Positions 53,280-62,050 are shown, numbered from the stretch's first letter. The stretch: 64,000 nucleotides of DNA from Curtobacterium sp. UNCCL20 (GCF_900101675.1 NZ_FNKG01000001.1:1-64000), one strand, 5' to 3'. The notes: a model not told the origin generated them from the letters alone. Made by a program: numbers and translations.

Positions 53280-53561
53280 GTGCTCGGTCTCATCATCAGC
53301 CTGATCATCATCGGACTCATCGCCGGCGCAGTCGCCCGGCTCGTCATGCCCGGCAAGCAGCACATCTCGATCCCGATGACCATCCTGATCGGCATCATCG
53401 GTTCGTTCGTCGGGGGCTTCCTGGGCTACCTGATCTTCAACCACGACGGGAATGACGGCTTCTTCCAGCCGGCCGGCATCATCGGTTCGATCATCGGCGC
53501 CATCATCGTGCTGTTCATCTACCTGAAGGTCTCCGGCCGCGGGAACGCCCGCACCCGCTGA
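53280..53561 (+). CDS. GlsB/YeaQ/YmgE family stress membrane protein
   Basis: 93-residue protein with three membrane helices and Gly-rich packing (GLIAGAVARLVMPG, IGIIGSFVGGFLGYL, GSIIGAIIVLFIYL). The family is linked to envelope stress and its function is unknown. An AGGAGG ribosome site precedes the GTG. It lies between the two fucose operons without being part of the pathway. Confidence 0.92.
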   Translation: MLGLIISLIIIGLIAGAVARLVMPGKQHISIPMTILIGIIGSFVGGFLGYLIFNHDGNDGFFQPAGIIGSIIGAIIVLFIYLKVSGRGNARTR

Positions 53562-53571
53562 CGCGGGACTC

Positions 53572-53633
53572 CGCACAACCGAAGTCACCCCGAACCGCGC
53601 AGCCGCGTGGTTCGGGGTGACTTTCGTTGTGCG
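53572..53633. terminator. Bidirectional terminator between the fucose operons
   Basis: A stem of about 26 bp with few mismatches (arm CGCACAACCGAAGTCACCCC), capped by a CGCG-rich loop. It is 11 nt past the GlsB-family stop and 49 nt past the minus-strand dehydrogenase stop, with TTT in the minus-strand direction too. Confidence 0.85.
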
Positions 53634-53681
53634 AGGTACTGCCCCGGCGGGAGCGTCCGCCCTGCCGGGGGAACGCACCGC

Positions 53682-54650
53682 TCAGGCGTCGAGCAGTCCC
53701 GCCGCCCGCAGGTCCTCCCAGAGCGCCTCGGGCACGTCGGCCGCGGCCCGGGCGACGTTGGAGCGCACCTGCTCGGCGGACTGCGCGCCGAGGGCGATCG
53801 CGCCGACCGCCGGAGCCCGCAGCGGGAACGCGATCGCGGCCTCGGGCAGCGTCACACCGTGGCGTTCGCAGACGTCGGCGATCGCGTTCGCCCGTGCCAC
53901 GAGGTCGGACGGCGCCGGCGCGTAGTCGTACGTCGTGCCGGAGGACGGTCGCTCCTGCCCGAGCAGCCCGGAGTTGTAGACGCCCACGGCGACGACCGCC
54001 ACACCCTGCTCCGCGCACCGTGCGACGAGCGACGCCGCCGGCTGCTCGAGCAGCGTGTACCGACCCGCGAGCATGACGACGTCGCACAGCCCGGTGTCGA
54101 CCGCGGCCTCCAGCGCGGACACCGAGTTCGAGCCGACGCCGACCGCGCGGACCACGCCCTCGTCCCGCAGCTCGGCGAGCGTCGGCAGCGCCTGGGTCAG
54201 CCCGTCGGTGAGCGAGTACACGTCCGGGTCGTGCAGGTAGGCGATGTCGACGCGGTCGAGGCCGAGCCGCCCGAGTGACTCCTCGAGCGACCGGCGCACA
54301 CCGGACGGGGACGGATCCCACTGCCGCACCAGGTCGTCCGGCACCGCGAAGCCGCCGGACGCCAGGTCATCGCCGTCCCCGCGTCCGGGCACGAGCAGCC
54401 GCCCGACCTTGGTCGACAGCAGGTACGAGTCCCGTGGCCGTCCGGCGAGCGCCGCGCCGAGTCGCCGCTCGGAGCGTCCGAGGCCGTAGTGCGGCGCGGT
54501 GTCGAAGCCGCGCACCCCGGCGTCCCACGCGGCGTCGACGGTGGCTCGGGCGTCCTCGTCGGTGACCGGGTGGAGCAGGCCGCCGATGCCCGCTCCCCCG
54601 AGCCAGAACGGTCCCCGGCCGAGGTCGAGGTCGATGTCGATGTCGGTCAT
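53682..54650 (-). CDS. Aldo/keto reductase, probable L-fucose 1-dehydrogenase
   Basis: 322-residue AKR of the D-threo-aldose/L-fucose dehydrogenase and pyridoxal dehydrogenase group. FDTAPHYGLGRSERRLG (tetrad Asp/Tyr, about residues 49-65), LSTKVGRLL (Lys) and DIAYLHDPD (His) are visible. It would oxidise L-fucose to the 1,5-lactone, the first step of the pathway. The ATG overlaps the mutarotase stop (ATGA). It is the last gene of the minus-strand operon. Confidence 0.87.
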   Translation of the reverse strand: MTDIDIDLDLGRGPFWLGGAGIGGLLHPVTDEDARATVDAAWDAGVRGFDTAPHYGLGRSERRLGAALAGRPRDSYLLSTKVGRLLVPGRGDGDDLASGGFAVPDDLVRQWDPSPSGVRRSLEESLGRLGLDRVDIAYLHDPDVYSLTDGLTQALPTLAELRDEGVVRAVGVGSNSVSALEAAVDTGLCDVVMLAGRYTLLEQPAASLVARCAEQGVAVVAVGVYNSGLLGQERPSSGTTYDYAPAPSDLVARANAIADVCERHGVTLPEAAIAFPLRAPAVGAIALGAQSAEQVRSNVARAAADVPEALWEDLRAAGLLDA

Positions 54651-54967
54651 CCCTGTCCCTTCAGGGTCCAGACGAGCGGCAGGCCGTCGTCGTCGCCCGA
54701 GTAGTCGTCGTCGGCCTCGAGCAGGGGGTTGACGACGTCCTGCCACGCGGCGTTGACCGGGTCGTCGGCGAGGGCCCGGCGCATCGCACGGTAGTCGTCG
54801 ACCTCGATGAGGTGGATCAGGTCCTGACCGTCCCGCCAGATCGACCAGTCGTGCACGCCGGCGGCACGGAGGCGCTCGGCGAGCTCGGGCGGGACCGCGG
54901 CGTGGAGCTCCTCGTAGGCCGCCGCCTGGCCGGCCCGCAGCCGGGTGCGCGAGAGGATCTGCTGCAC
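54647..54967 (-). CDS. L-rhamnose/L-fucose mutarotase family protein
   Basis: 106-residue dimeric alpha/beta barrel of the RhaM/FucU-like DUF718 group, which interconverts sugar anomers. VQQILSRTRLRAGQAAAYEELHA is preserved in the N-terminal strand and helix. HDWSIWRDGQDLIHLIEVDD supplies the catalytic-region residues. It presents the right anomer to the dehydrogenase next to it. GTG start overlaps the fucosidase stop (TAGTG). Confidence 0.9.
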   Translation of the reverse strand: MQQILSRTRLRAGQAAAYEELHAAVPPELAERLRAAGVHDWSIWRDGQDLIHLIEVDDYRAMRRALADDPVNAAWQDVVNPLLEADDDYSGDDDGLPLVWTLKGQG

Positions 54968-56307
54968 TAGTGCTCCGCCGCGCCGTCGCGCAGGAACAGC
55001 TCGACGACCGGTACCGCGACGTCCGGGCGGACGATCGGCAGCGTGAGCGTCAGCGTCCCCGCTGGCTGCCCGCCGAGCCCGGTGTTCTGCGCCCGTGTCC
55101 CCGGTGGGATCTCGCGGTAGTGGATCTCGGACGCGTCGTGGAGGAGCTGCGCGTAGGCCACCTTGCCGGCGAGGTCGGGCAGGTGCACGTGCTCGAACGG
55201 CCACGTGAAGAGGTGCAGGTAGAGCCGGTCGCCCCGCTGCGTGTAGACCGTGCCCGCGGGCGCCCGGAACGACGACGGTCCGGCGCCGTACACGGACCGG
55301 GCGTGCTGGTGCATCCAGTCGCCGATCCCGGCGAGCGCCGTCCGTGCGACCCCGTCGAACTCGCCGCGGCCGGTGGGTCCGACGTTGAGGAGCATGTTCC
55401 CGTTGTTCGAGACGCCGTCGACGAGCATCCGGACGAGCAGGTCCACGCTCTTCACGTTCAGGTTGTCACGGTCGTAGCCCCACGAGCCGTTGAGGGTCTG
55501 GCACGCCTCCCACGGCACCCGGACGCCGTCGACCTCCATCGGCTTGTCCGGCTGGTACTGCTCGGGCGTGACGAGGTCGCCGGGGATGTCGAGCCGGTCG
55601 TTGACGATGATGCCCGGCTGCAGGCGCTTCGTCAGGGCCATCAGCTCCTCGGAGCCCCAGTCGTCGCGGCCCTTGCCGCCCCAGATGTCCTCGTGGTCGT
55701 TGTTCCGGTACGAGAAGTCGTAGAACAGGTAGTCGACCTGCCCGTAGTCCGTCAGCAGCTCCTCGACCTGGCCGTGCAGGTACGCGCGGTACCGGTCCAT
55801 GTCCCGGCCCTCGTTGAGCGCGGCGATCGCGGCGTCGCCGTCGTCCTGCCGGGGGTGCACACCGTCGATGGTGAAGTCCGGGTGGTGCCAGTCGATGAGC
55901 GAGTGGTAGAAGCCGACGCGGAGGCCCTCGGCCCGGACGGCGTCGACGAACTCGCGCACGATGTCCCGGCCGAACCGGGTGTTCGTGGCCTTGTAGTCGG
56001 TGAGCTTCGAGTCCCACAGTGCGAAGCCCTCGTGGTGCTTCGTGGTGAGGACGACGTACTTCATCCCGGCCTCGCGCGCGCGGCGGGCCCAGTCCGCGGC
56101 GTCGAACAGGTCGGGGTCGAAGTGGTCGAAGTACTTCTGGTAGTCCTCGTCGGTGATCCGCTCGCGGTTCTTCACCCACTCGTGCCGTGCCGGCAGGGCG
56201 TACAGCCCCCAGTGGATGAACATGCCGAACCGGTCGTGGGTGAACCAGGCGGGCAGACCGCTGGCGTCCGTCGCGGTCTGCGGCTCTGCAGGTGCGGTGA
56301 TGGTCAT
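54967..56307 (-). CDS. Alpha-L-fucosidase, GH29
   Basis: Cleaves alpha-linked L-fucose from glycans. The 446-residue product has WFTHDRFGMFIHWGLYALPARHEW at the start of the TIM barrel, TTKHHEGFALWDS (substrate His pair), and VDYLFYDFSYRN with the nucleophile Asp. A C-terminal beta domain ends it. There is no signal peptide, so fucosides are probably imported first by the ABC transporter. AAAGGAAA precedes the ATG. Confidence 0.93.
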   Translation of the reverse strand: MTITAPAEPQTATDASGLPAWFTHDRFGMFIHWGLYALPARHEWVKNRERITDEDYQKYFDHFDPDLFDAADWARRAREAGMKYVVLTTKHHEGFALWDSKLTDYKATNTRFGRDIVREFVDAVRAEGLRVGFYHSLIDWHHPDFTIDGVHPRQDDGDAAIAALNEGRDMDRYRAYLHGQVEELLTDYGQVDYLFYDFSYRNNDHEDIWGGKGRDDWGSEELMALTKRLQPGIIVNDRLDIPGDLVTPEQYQPDKPMEVDGVRVPWEACQTLNGSWGYDRDNLNVKSVDLLVRMLVDGVSNNGNMLLNVGPTGRGEFDGVARTALAGIGDWMHQHARSVYGAGPSSFRAPAGTVYTQRGDRLYLHLFTWPFEHVHLPDLAGKVAYAQLLHDASEIHYREIPPGTRAQNTGLGGQPAGTLTLTLPIVRPDVAVPVVELFLRDGAAEH

Positions 56308-56354
56308 GTGGACCGGTTTCCTTTCAGGAGGGTTCAGGAGCGGGGACGGACGGG

Positions 56355-57263
56355 TCAGCGGCCGCCGAGCCCGGAGGTGACGATGCCCTTGACGAGGTGC
56401 CGCTGCAGCACGATCAGCAGGAGCACGGTGGGGAGCATCGAGATCACCGACGCTGCCATCACGAGGTTCCACTCGGAACCCTGCTGTCCGAAGAACTGCT
56501 GCAGGCCGAGCGGGATGGTGCCGTGCGCCTCGACGTCGTTGACGACGACCAGGGGCCAGAGGAACGAGTTCCAGTACGAGATGAAGGAGAACACCGCGAG
56601 GACGGCCATCGTCGGCCGCGCGAGCGGGAGCATCACCGAGAAGAAGGTCCGGATCGCCCCGGCACCGTCCACCCGTGCCGCGTCGTCGAGCTCCTGCGGC
56701 ACGGTGAGGAAGAACTGCCGGACGAGGAACGCGCCGAGCGCCGTGAACGCCCACGGGATGATGAGCGCCTGGAACGTGTCGACCCACCCGAAGCCCTGCA
56801 TCATGACGTACATCGGGATGACGAGGACGTCCTGCGGGATCATCAGCGTCGCCAGGAACAGCAGGAAGACGGCGTTGCGGCCGCGCCAGCGCAGGCGGGA
56901 GAACGCGTACCCGGACAGCACGGCGACCGCGACGTTGATCGCGGTGCCGGCCGCGGCGACGAACACCCCGTTGAGGATGAACCGCGCGAACGGCAGGTAC
57001 GTGAACGCCTGGACGTAGTTGCCCCACTCGATCGACGAGCCCCAGAGCGTCGGCGGCGTGGTGAACACGTCCGAGGAGGGCTTCAGGCTCGTCGCCACCA
57101 TGTAGACGAGCGGGGAGACGAACAGCAGCGCGACGAGGCAGAGCAGGACGTACCCGACGACGTGCCGGACCCGCCCGGACTGCCGGTGCGTCCGGGGCAG
57201 CCCGCGGGGGTTGATCGTCCGGTTCGCCGAGGTCCGGGGCCGGGCCCGTGTCAGCTCACTCAT
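56355..57263 (-). CDS. Sugar ABC transporter permease, MalG type
   Basis: 302-residue inner-membrane permease with six helices and the EAA loop in ELDDAARVDGAGAIRTFFSVMLPL. It pairs with the upstream permease, whose stop it overlaps by 8 bp. It should carry fucose or fucosides. No ATP-binding gene is present in this cluster, so a shared MsiK-type ATPase from elsewhere is probably used. Confidence 0.93.
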   Translation of the reverse strand: MSELTRARPRTSANRTINPRGLPRTHRQSGRVRHVVGYVLLCLVALLFVSPLVYMVATSLKPSSDVFTTPPTLWGSSIEWGNYVQAFTYLPFARFILNGVFVAAAGTAINVAVAVLSGYAFSRLRWRGRNAVFLLFLATLMIPQDVLVIPMYVMMQGFGWVDTFQALIIPWAFTALGAFLVRQFFLTVPQELDDAARVDGAGAIRTFFSVMLPLARPTMAVLAVFSFISYWNSFLWPLVVVNDVEAHGTIPLGLQQFFGQQGSEWNLVMAASVISMLPTVLLLIVLQRHLVKGIVTSGLGGR

Positions 57264-58233
57264 AGTGCACCCACCGCTTCTGTCCGAGGAACTGGACGGC
57301 CGTGATCCCGAGGATGATGACGAACAGCACCCAGGCGCCCGCCGAGGCGAGTCCGAGCTGCTGCGTCTGGAAGCCCGTGTTGTAGATGTACTGCACGAGC
57401 GTCTCGGTCGCGGTGCCCGGTCCGCCCTTCGTCAGCACGAAGGGTTGGACGAACACCTGGAACGAGGTGATGAGGGTCATCATCGTGGCGAAGAAGATCG
57501 ACGGCGAGATGAGCGGGAACTTGATCCGCCAGAACAGCTGCCACGCGTTCGCCCCGTCGAGCTGGGCGGCCTCCAGCTGGTTCTCCGGCACCGAGTCGAG
57601 CGCTGCCGAGAAGATCAGCATGTTGTAGCCGAAGCCCTGCCAGACGCTCATCGCGACGACGGCGAGCATCGCCCAGTTGTCGTCGGCGAGGAAGTTCGGC
57701 GCGTGCACACCCACGGTGGACTGCAGGGTCGCGTCGATGGCGCCGCCGGGCTGGTAGAGCATCCGCCAGACCACGACGTTCGCCACGATGGGCGTCACCG
57801 TCGGGATGAAGAACAGCACCCGGAAGACGTGCCGGTGCCGGATCTTCGGCGTCAGCCAGGCGGCGAGGCCGAGCGACACGACGAGGTTGAGCGGCACGTA
57901 CAGCACCACGAACACGACGGTGTTGAGCGTGACGGTGCGGAAGATCGGGTCGGAGAACAGCTTCGCGTAGTTGTCGAAGCCGGCAGCGGTCCGCTCGCCG
58001 AGCATCGGCCAGTGCATGAAGCTGACGACGAGCGACGCGATGATCGGGAACGCCGTGAAGACGACGAGCCCGATCGAGTGCGGTGCCGCGAACGCAGCAC
58101 CCCACCACGAGCGCCGGCCGACGACGCCGGCGGCGTCGCCGCCCCTGGGGCGGGGCGTCGCCGTGCCGCTCGCGACCGCGGTCGCGACGGCGGGGACGGC
58201 TGCCTCGGCCGGTGGGTCCTGGATGGTGGTCAT
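57256..58233 (-). CDS. Sugar ABC transporter permease, MalF type
   Basis: 325-residue permease. A Pro/Ala-rich cytoplasmic N-terminus precedes six helices; the EAA loop is LEAAQLDGANAWQLFWRIKFPLISP. GAGGAGG lies 8 nt before the ATG. It is the first of the permease pair, and a dispersed palindrome lies between it and the binding-protein gene. Confidence 0.93.
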   Translation of the reverse strand: MTTIQDPPAEAAVPAVATAVASGTATPRPRGGDAAGVVGRRSWWGAAFAAPHSIGLVVFTAFPIIASLVVSFMHWPMLGERTAAGFDNYAKLFSDPIFRTVTLNTVVFVVLYVPLNLVVSLGLAAWLTPKIRHRHVFRVLFFIPTVTPIVANVVVWRMLYQPGGAIDATLQSTVGVHAPNFLADDNWAMLAVVAMSVWQGFGYNMLIFSAALDSVPENQLEAAQLDGANAWQLFWRIKFPLISPSIFFATMMTLITSFQVFVQPFVLTKGGPGTATETLVQYIYNTGFQTQQLGLASAGAWVLFVIILGITAVQFLGQKRWVHYE

Positions 58234-58281
58234 GCGACGACCTCCTCGTCGTTCGCGCGGTCCTGATCAGGGGTGGTGGCG

Positions 58282-58323
58282 GGCCTGGAGGCGCGGGGCG
58301 GGGTCGACCCGCGCCTCCAGGCC
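58282..58323. repeat. Dispersed palindrome, copy 5
   Basis: Arms GGCCTGGAGGCGCGGG and CCCGCGCCTCCAGGCC enclose a GTCGAC centre. It lies inside the fucose transporter operon between the binding-protein gene and the first permease gene, a place where hairpins often raise binding-protein mRNA levels. Confidence 0.93.
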
Positions 58324-58341
58324 GTCATCTGGTGACGCTGG

Positions 58342-59577
58342 TCAGTCCGAGCCGAGCTGACTCGCGATCGAGGACATCGTGTCCTTCGCGCTCGTCTGCC
58401 CGTTGACCGCCTGCAGGGCGTACTGCGTGAACAGCTGGTTCAGCTGGTCGCTCTTCTTGTTGCCCGGCAGTGGCGTGGCCTTGTCGAGCGCCGCCTTGAG
58501 CGTGTCCTCGGCACCGTCGATGCCAGCGTTGTCGTACCAGGTCTGCTGCGCCGCGGTCCGTGCCGGGAAGGCGCGACCCTGCTTCGCGAGCGAGGTCAGG
58601 ACGTCTTCGCTCGTCATCGTCTCGATGGCCTTGAACGCCTGCTCCGGGTACTTGCACTGCTTCGAGACCCCGAAGCCGGAACCGGCTGCGTAGGACGAGG
58701 CTCCCGACGTGCCGGACGGCACCGTCGTGACGCCGAGGTCGAACTTCACCTTCGCCTTCTGGCTGATGAGCGACCACGGCCCGTCGCTGTACATCGCGAC
58801 GTCACCGCTCACGAACGCGTTGCCGTCCGCCGAGGAGTCCGACGACGCCTGCGTGGCGTAGCCCTTCTTCACCAGGCCGGCCAGCCAGTCGAGGCCGTCC
58901 GCGAACTTCGCGTTCGTCGCGTCGAGCTTCCCGTCCTCGCTGATGACCCGGCCGCCGTTGTAGCCGAGGATCTGCGACTCGAGCGGGATGTCCGCGATGC
59001 TCGTGCCGTAGGCGGTGGTGCCCGCGGCCTTGAGCTTCGCCGCCGCTGCCTCGAACTCGTCCGTCGTCCAGCCCGGCTTCGGGTCCTCGACACCGGCCTT
59101 CTTCAGCAGGTCCTTGTTGTAGAAGACGAGCATGGGGCCGGTGTCGTAGGGCAGGCCGTACAGCTTCCCGTCCACCTTCATGCCGGTCAGCGCCGTCTGG
59201 TCGTACTCGGTGAGGTCGAGGCCGGCCTGCTTCGCCATGTCGTCGATCGGCACCAGGACGTCCGTGTAGTTCGCGGCGCGGAGCGACTGGATGCTGACGA
59301 TGCACGGCGCGGTGCCCGTGGAGAGCTGCGTCCGGAGCTTCGTCCAGTAGTCGTTGAAGGGGGAGCCCTGGATCGTGACCTTGACGCCCTCCTTGCTGTC
59401 GACGGTGTCGGCGACCTGCTGCCAGGCGGCCTTGTCCTCCTTGCCGCCGATCCACATGGCCCAGGTGAGGGCGTCCTTGGACTGGCCGTCGCTGGCGCTG
59501 CTCCCGGCGGAACAGCCCGTGAGCACGAGGGCTGCAGTAGCTGCTGCTGCGAGCCCGGCGGTGATACGTCGTCGCAT
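58342..59577 (-). CDS. Sugar ABC transporter substrate-binding lipoprotein
   Basis: 411-residue family 1 extracellular binding protein: signal peptide with lipobox LTGC (about residue 22), then ALTWAMWIGGKED, GLPYDTGPMLVFYNKDLLKKAG, and VAMYSDGPWSL. It should capture fucose or fucosides at the cell surface. I use the ATG at 59577 because GTGGAG lies 6 nt upstream; a GTG at 59589 would add four residues. Confidence 0.93.
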   Translation of the reverse strand: MRRRITAGLAAAATAALVLTGCSAGSSASDGQSKDALTWAMWIGGKEDKAAWQQVADTVDSKEGVKVTIQGSPFNDYWTKLRTQLSTGTAPCIVSIQSLRAANYTDVLVPIDDMAKQAGLDLTEYDQTALTGMKVDGKLYGLPYDTGPMLVFYNKDLLKKAGVEDPKPGWTTDEFEAAAAKLKAAGTTAYGTSIADIPLESQILGYNGGRVISEDGKLDATNAKFADGLDWLAGLVKKGYATQASSDSSADGNAFVSGDVAMYSDGPWSLISQKAKVKFDLGVTTVPSGTSGASSYAAGSGFGVSKQCKYPEQAFKAIETMTSEDVLTSLAKQGRAFPARTAAQQTWYDNAGIDGAEDTLKAALDKATPLPGNKKSDQLNQLFTQYALQAVNGQTSAKDTMSSIASQLGSD

Positions 59578-59631
59578 CGGTGTCTCCACTTCGTCGTGGT
59601 GATCGGGGATCGGGTGTGGTGTCGTGGCTGG

Positions 59632-60963
59632 TCAGGCGACGCGGACCGCGTCGCCGGGGACCGTCTCGGCGGCCCAGGCCGGGCCGTCCGGGAACTCGTG
59701 GACGTCGAGGGAGTCGGCGAGCATCTCGGTGCCGGCTCCGGGGGCGGTCGGCGGCCAGTAGCGGCCGTCGTGGACGTCGACCGGGGTCACGAAGTGCTCG
59801 TGCAGGTGGTCGACGAACTCGATCATCCGGTCGTCGAGCGCTCCGGAGAGCGCCACGGCGTCGAACATCGAGAGGTGCTGGACGGCTTCGCAGAGCCCGA
59901 CCCCGCCGGCGTGCGGGCAGACCCGGACGCCGTGCTTCGCGGCGAGGAGGAGGATCGCCAGGTTCTCGTTCACGCCGGCGACCCGGGTGGCGTCGATCTG
60001 CAGCACCGACATCGCCTGCGCCTGGATGAGCTGCTTCGCGATGACCCGGTTCGCCATGTGCTCCCCCGTCGCGACCGGGATCGGCGCGATGCGGCGGGCG
60101 ATCTCGGCGTGCGCGAGGACGTCGTCCGGGCTCGTCGGCTCCTCGACCCACGCGATGTCGAAGGGCCGGAGCCGGTCGATCCAGGTCACGGCCTCGTCGA
60201 CGTCCCAGCGCTGGTTCGCGTCGATGGCGATCCGGATGTCCGGCCCCACCACCGCGCGGGCGATGCCCATCCGGCGGACGTCCTCGTCGACGTCGCCGCC
60301 GACCTTCAGCTTGATCTGGGTGAAACCCTCGTCGACGGCCTCGCGGCAGAGCCGGGCGAGCTTCTCGTCGTCGTAGCCGAGCCAGCCCGGCGTGGTCGTG
60401 TACGCGGGGTAGCCCTCACGCTCGAGGCGTGCACGACGCTCGGCGCGGTGGGGTTCGGCGGCGCGGAGCAGGTCGAGCGCCTCGGCCGGGGTGATCGCGT
60501 CGGTGAGGTACCGGAAGTCCACCAGGTCGACGAGCTCCTCGGGGCTGAGGTCCGCCAGCAGCGCCCAGAGCGGCTGACCGGCTCGCTTCGCGCGGAGGTC
60601 CCAGAGCGCGTTCACCACGGCACCGATGGCCATGTGCATGACGCCCTTCTCCGGGCCGAGCCAGCGGAGCTGCGAGTCGTGGACGAGCGCTCGCCAGGTG
60701 GCGCCCATGTCGGCGAGCAGCGCTTCGGCGTCGGCGCCCACGACGTGGTCGTGGAGCGCGGCGATCGCGGCTTCCTGCACCTCGTTGCCGCGGCCGATGG
60801 TGAAGACGAAGCCGGTGCCGACGAGTCCGTCGAGGGCGTCCGTGGCGATCTCGACGTAGGCGGCCGAGTAGTCGGGCGCCGGGTTCATCGCGTCGGACCC
60901 GTCGTGCTCCCGCGAGGTCGGGAACCGGATGTCGCGCACGCGCAGACCGGTGATGCGGCTCAT
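59632..60963 (-). CDS. L-fuconate dehydratase (enolase superfamily)
   Basis: Removes water from L-fuconate to give 2-keto-3-deoxy-L-fuconate. The 443-residue mandelate-racemase-type protein has IKLKVGG (KxK), [25 protein letters not shown] and the catalytic His in CPHAGGVGL. It also begins like known fuconate dehydratases ([29 protein letters not shown], residues 9-33). AGGAG lies upstream of the ATG. It is the first gene of the minus operon, under operator 3. Confidence 0.93.
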   Translation of the reverse strand: MSRITGLRVRDIRFPTSREHDGSDAMNPAPDYSAAYVEIATDALDGLVGTGFVFTIGRGNEVQEAAIAALHDHVVGADAEALLADMGATWRALVHDSQLRWLGPEKGVMHMAIGAVVNALWDLRAKRAGQPLWALLADLSPEELVDLVDFRYLTDAITPAEALDLLRAAEPHRAERRARLEREGYPAYTTTPGWLGYDDEKLARLCREAVDEGFTQIKLKVGGDVDEDVRRMGIARAVVGPDIRIAIDANQRWDVDEAVTWIDRLRPFDIAWVEEPTSPDDVLAHAEIARRIAPIPVATGEHMANRVIAKQLIQAQAMSVLQIDATRVAGVNENLAILLLAAKHGVRVCPHAGGVGLCEAVQHLSMFDAVALSGALDDRMIEFVDHLHEHFVTPVDVHDGRYWPPTAPGAGTEMLADSLDVHEFPDGPAWAAETVPGDAVRVA

Positions 60964-61005
60964 CGTGTCTCCTGCCCGTCCGGTCTCCGTCGACCGAACG
61001 AGGCA

Positions 61006-61034
61006 ATCGAAACATCCGATGTCTCTCGTGTCAA
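61006..61034 (-). promoter_or_regulatory. Promoter of the minus-strand fucose operon
   Basis: On the minus strand TTGACA (61034-61029) and TTCGAT (61011-61006) are exactly 17 bp apart. The spacer is almost wholly operator 3, so regulator binding would block RNA polymerase. The start near 60999 gives a leader of about 35 nt. Confidence 0.7.
61009..61025. promoter_or_regulatory. Candidate FucR operator 3
   Basis: GAAACATCCGATGTCTC with the core ACATCCGATGT (61012-61022). The symmetry is broken at one outer position. It lies between the -35 and -10 boxes of the operon promoter and matches the sites at 49856 and 50730. Confidence 0.75.
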
Positions 61035-61164
61035 GAGCGATTCTCGTGGTGATTCAGCCGCAGAGCGCGCCGAGTCGTCCGATGACTTCCGCCAATCCCG
61101 CAGAAAGGGGCGCGTGGGGTGATGCCGTTCCGCGCGTGGGGTGCCGTTTCGCGCGTGGGGTGCG

Positions 61165-61211
61165 GAATCGCGCGTAGGAGGGCGGGAGTTCCGGCCTCCT
61201 ACGCGCGATTC
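61165..61211. repeat. Perfect 17-bp inverted repeat hairpin
   Basis: GAATCGCGCGTAGGAGG (61165-61181) pairs exactly with CCTCCTACGCGCGATTC (61195-61211) around a 13-nt loop. The direct repeats GCGCGTGGGGTG lie just before it and share the GCGCGT/TCGCGCGT element with its arms. Confidence 0.92.
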
Positions 61212-61251
61212 GTCATCCGATTGCGCGCGTCATGGGTCGGAACGCACCAAC

Positions 61252-61298
61252 GGCCTGGAGGCGCGGTGCGGGTCGGACCGGCACCGCGCCTCCAGGCC
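61252..61298. repeat. Dispersed palindrome, copy 6
   Basis: Arms GGCCTGGAGGCGCGGTGC and GCACCGCGCCTCCAGGCC, perfect over 18 bp, with an 11-nt centre. This is the most complete copy and close to copy 4. Confidence 0.95.
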
Positions 61299-61401
61299 AT
61301 GGTCGCGTTGCGCTCGCGCGAAGCCGCGCGAGACTCGGGCTCAGCGACGGATCACGCGCTGCACGCCGCGAGGACTGTCGCTCAGCACGAGACTCGTTCC
61401 G

Positions 61402-61986
61402 TCAGCCGGCGGCCAGCCGGGCCATGTCGGCGACGACCGCGCGGAGGCGGTCCGCGAGCTCGTCACGCGAACCGACGGTGAAGCGGTGCGCAGCCTCGAT
61501 CACGGCGGCCATCACGAGGGTCACCGCGGTCCGTGCCGAGTCCGCGTCGGTGCGCTCGGCGGCGACCTCGTACACGGCGAGCCGTGCGTCCGCCATCCAC
61601 TGCAGCATCGTCGGCACCATCTCCGGCCGTGCCTGCACGAGCGTCTTCATGCGGCGGCGGTCCTCCGGCAGGGTGACGGTCTGCGCGACGAGGTCGCAGA
61701 GGTCCGAGACCAGGGGACCCGGGGCGGCGAGGAAGGCCACCCGAGCCGCGTCCGGGATCGTCGTCGCGGGCAATCCGAGTGCGGCGTTGCCCTTCGACGG
61801 GAAGTAGTTGAAGAACGTCCGGGGCGAGACCCCGGCGGCAGCACAGATCTCCTCGACCGTGACACCCGCGAGTCCGCGATCGGTCACGAGGTCGATCGCT
61901 GCCTGGTGGATCGCGTGGCGCGTCTGCTGCTTCTTGCGCTCCCGCAGGCCGCAGTCGCCCGCGACGGGTGCTTCGGTGGTGCTCAC
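61402..61986 (-). CDS. TetR-family transcriptional regulator
   Basis: 194-residue repressor. The N-terminal helix-turn-helix is VTVEEICAAAGVSPRTFFNYFPSKGN (about residues 41-66, the FFNYF signature included). The C-terminal ligand domain has the pattern of MftR/acyl-type regulators. The GTG at 61986 is the start. It lies downstream of a drug exporter on the same strand, its most likely target; no operator could be checked because the exporter promoter is outside the window. Confidence 0.92.
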   Translation of the reverse strand: MSTTEAPVAGDCGLRERKKQQTRHAIHQAAIDLVTDRGLAGVTVEEICAAAGVSPRTFFNYFPSKGNAALGLPATTIPDAARVAFLAAPGPLVSDLCDLVAQTVTLPEDRRRMKTLVQARPEMVPTMLQWMADARLAVYEVAAERTDADSARTAVTLVMAAVIEAAHRFTVGSRDELADRLRAVVADMARLAAG

Positions 61987-62050
61987 GTGCTGCTCCTGGT
62001 GTGGAACGGGTGCTGTCGCACGGGGCGCTCGAGCCGCTCGTGCTGTGGCA

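Larger units (their letters stand above)
61035..61401. other. Non-coding repeat region between the fucose operon and the TetR gene
   Basis: About 370 bp without a credible gene. It holds three copies of GCGCGTGGGGTG (61107-61162), a long hairpin (61165-61211), and a full dispersed palindrome (61252-61298). Nothing else is recognised. Confidence 0.7.
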
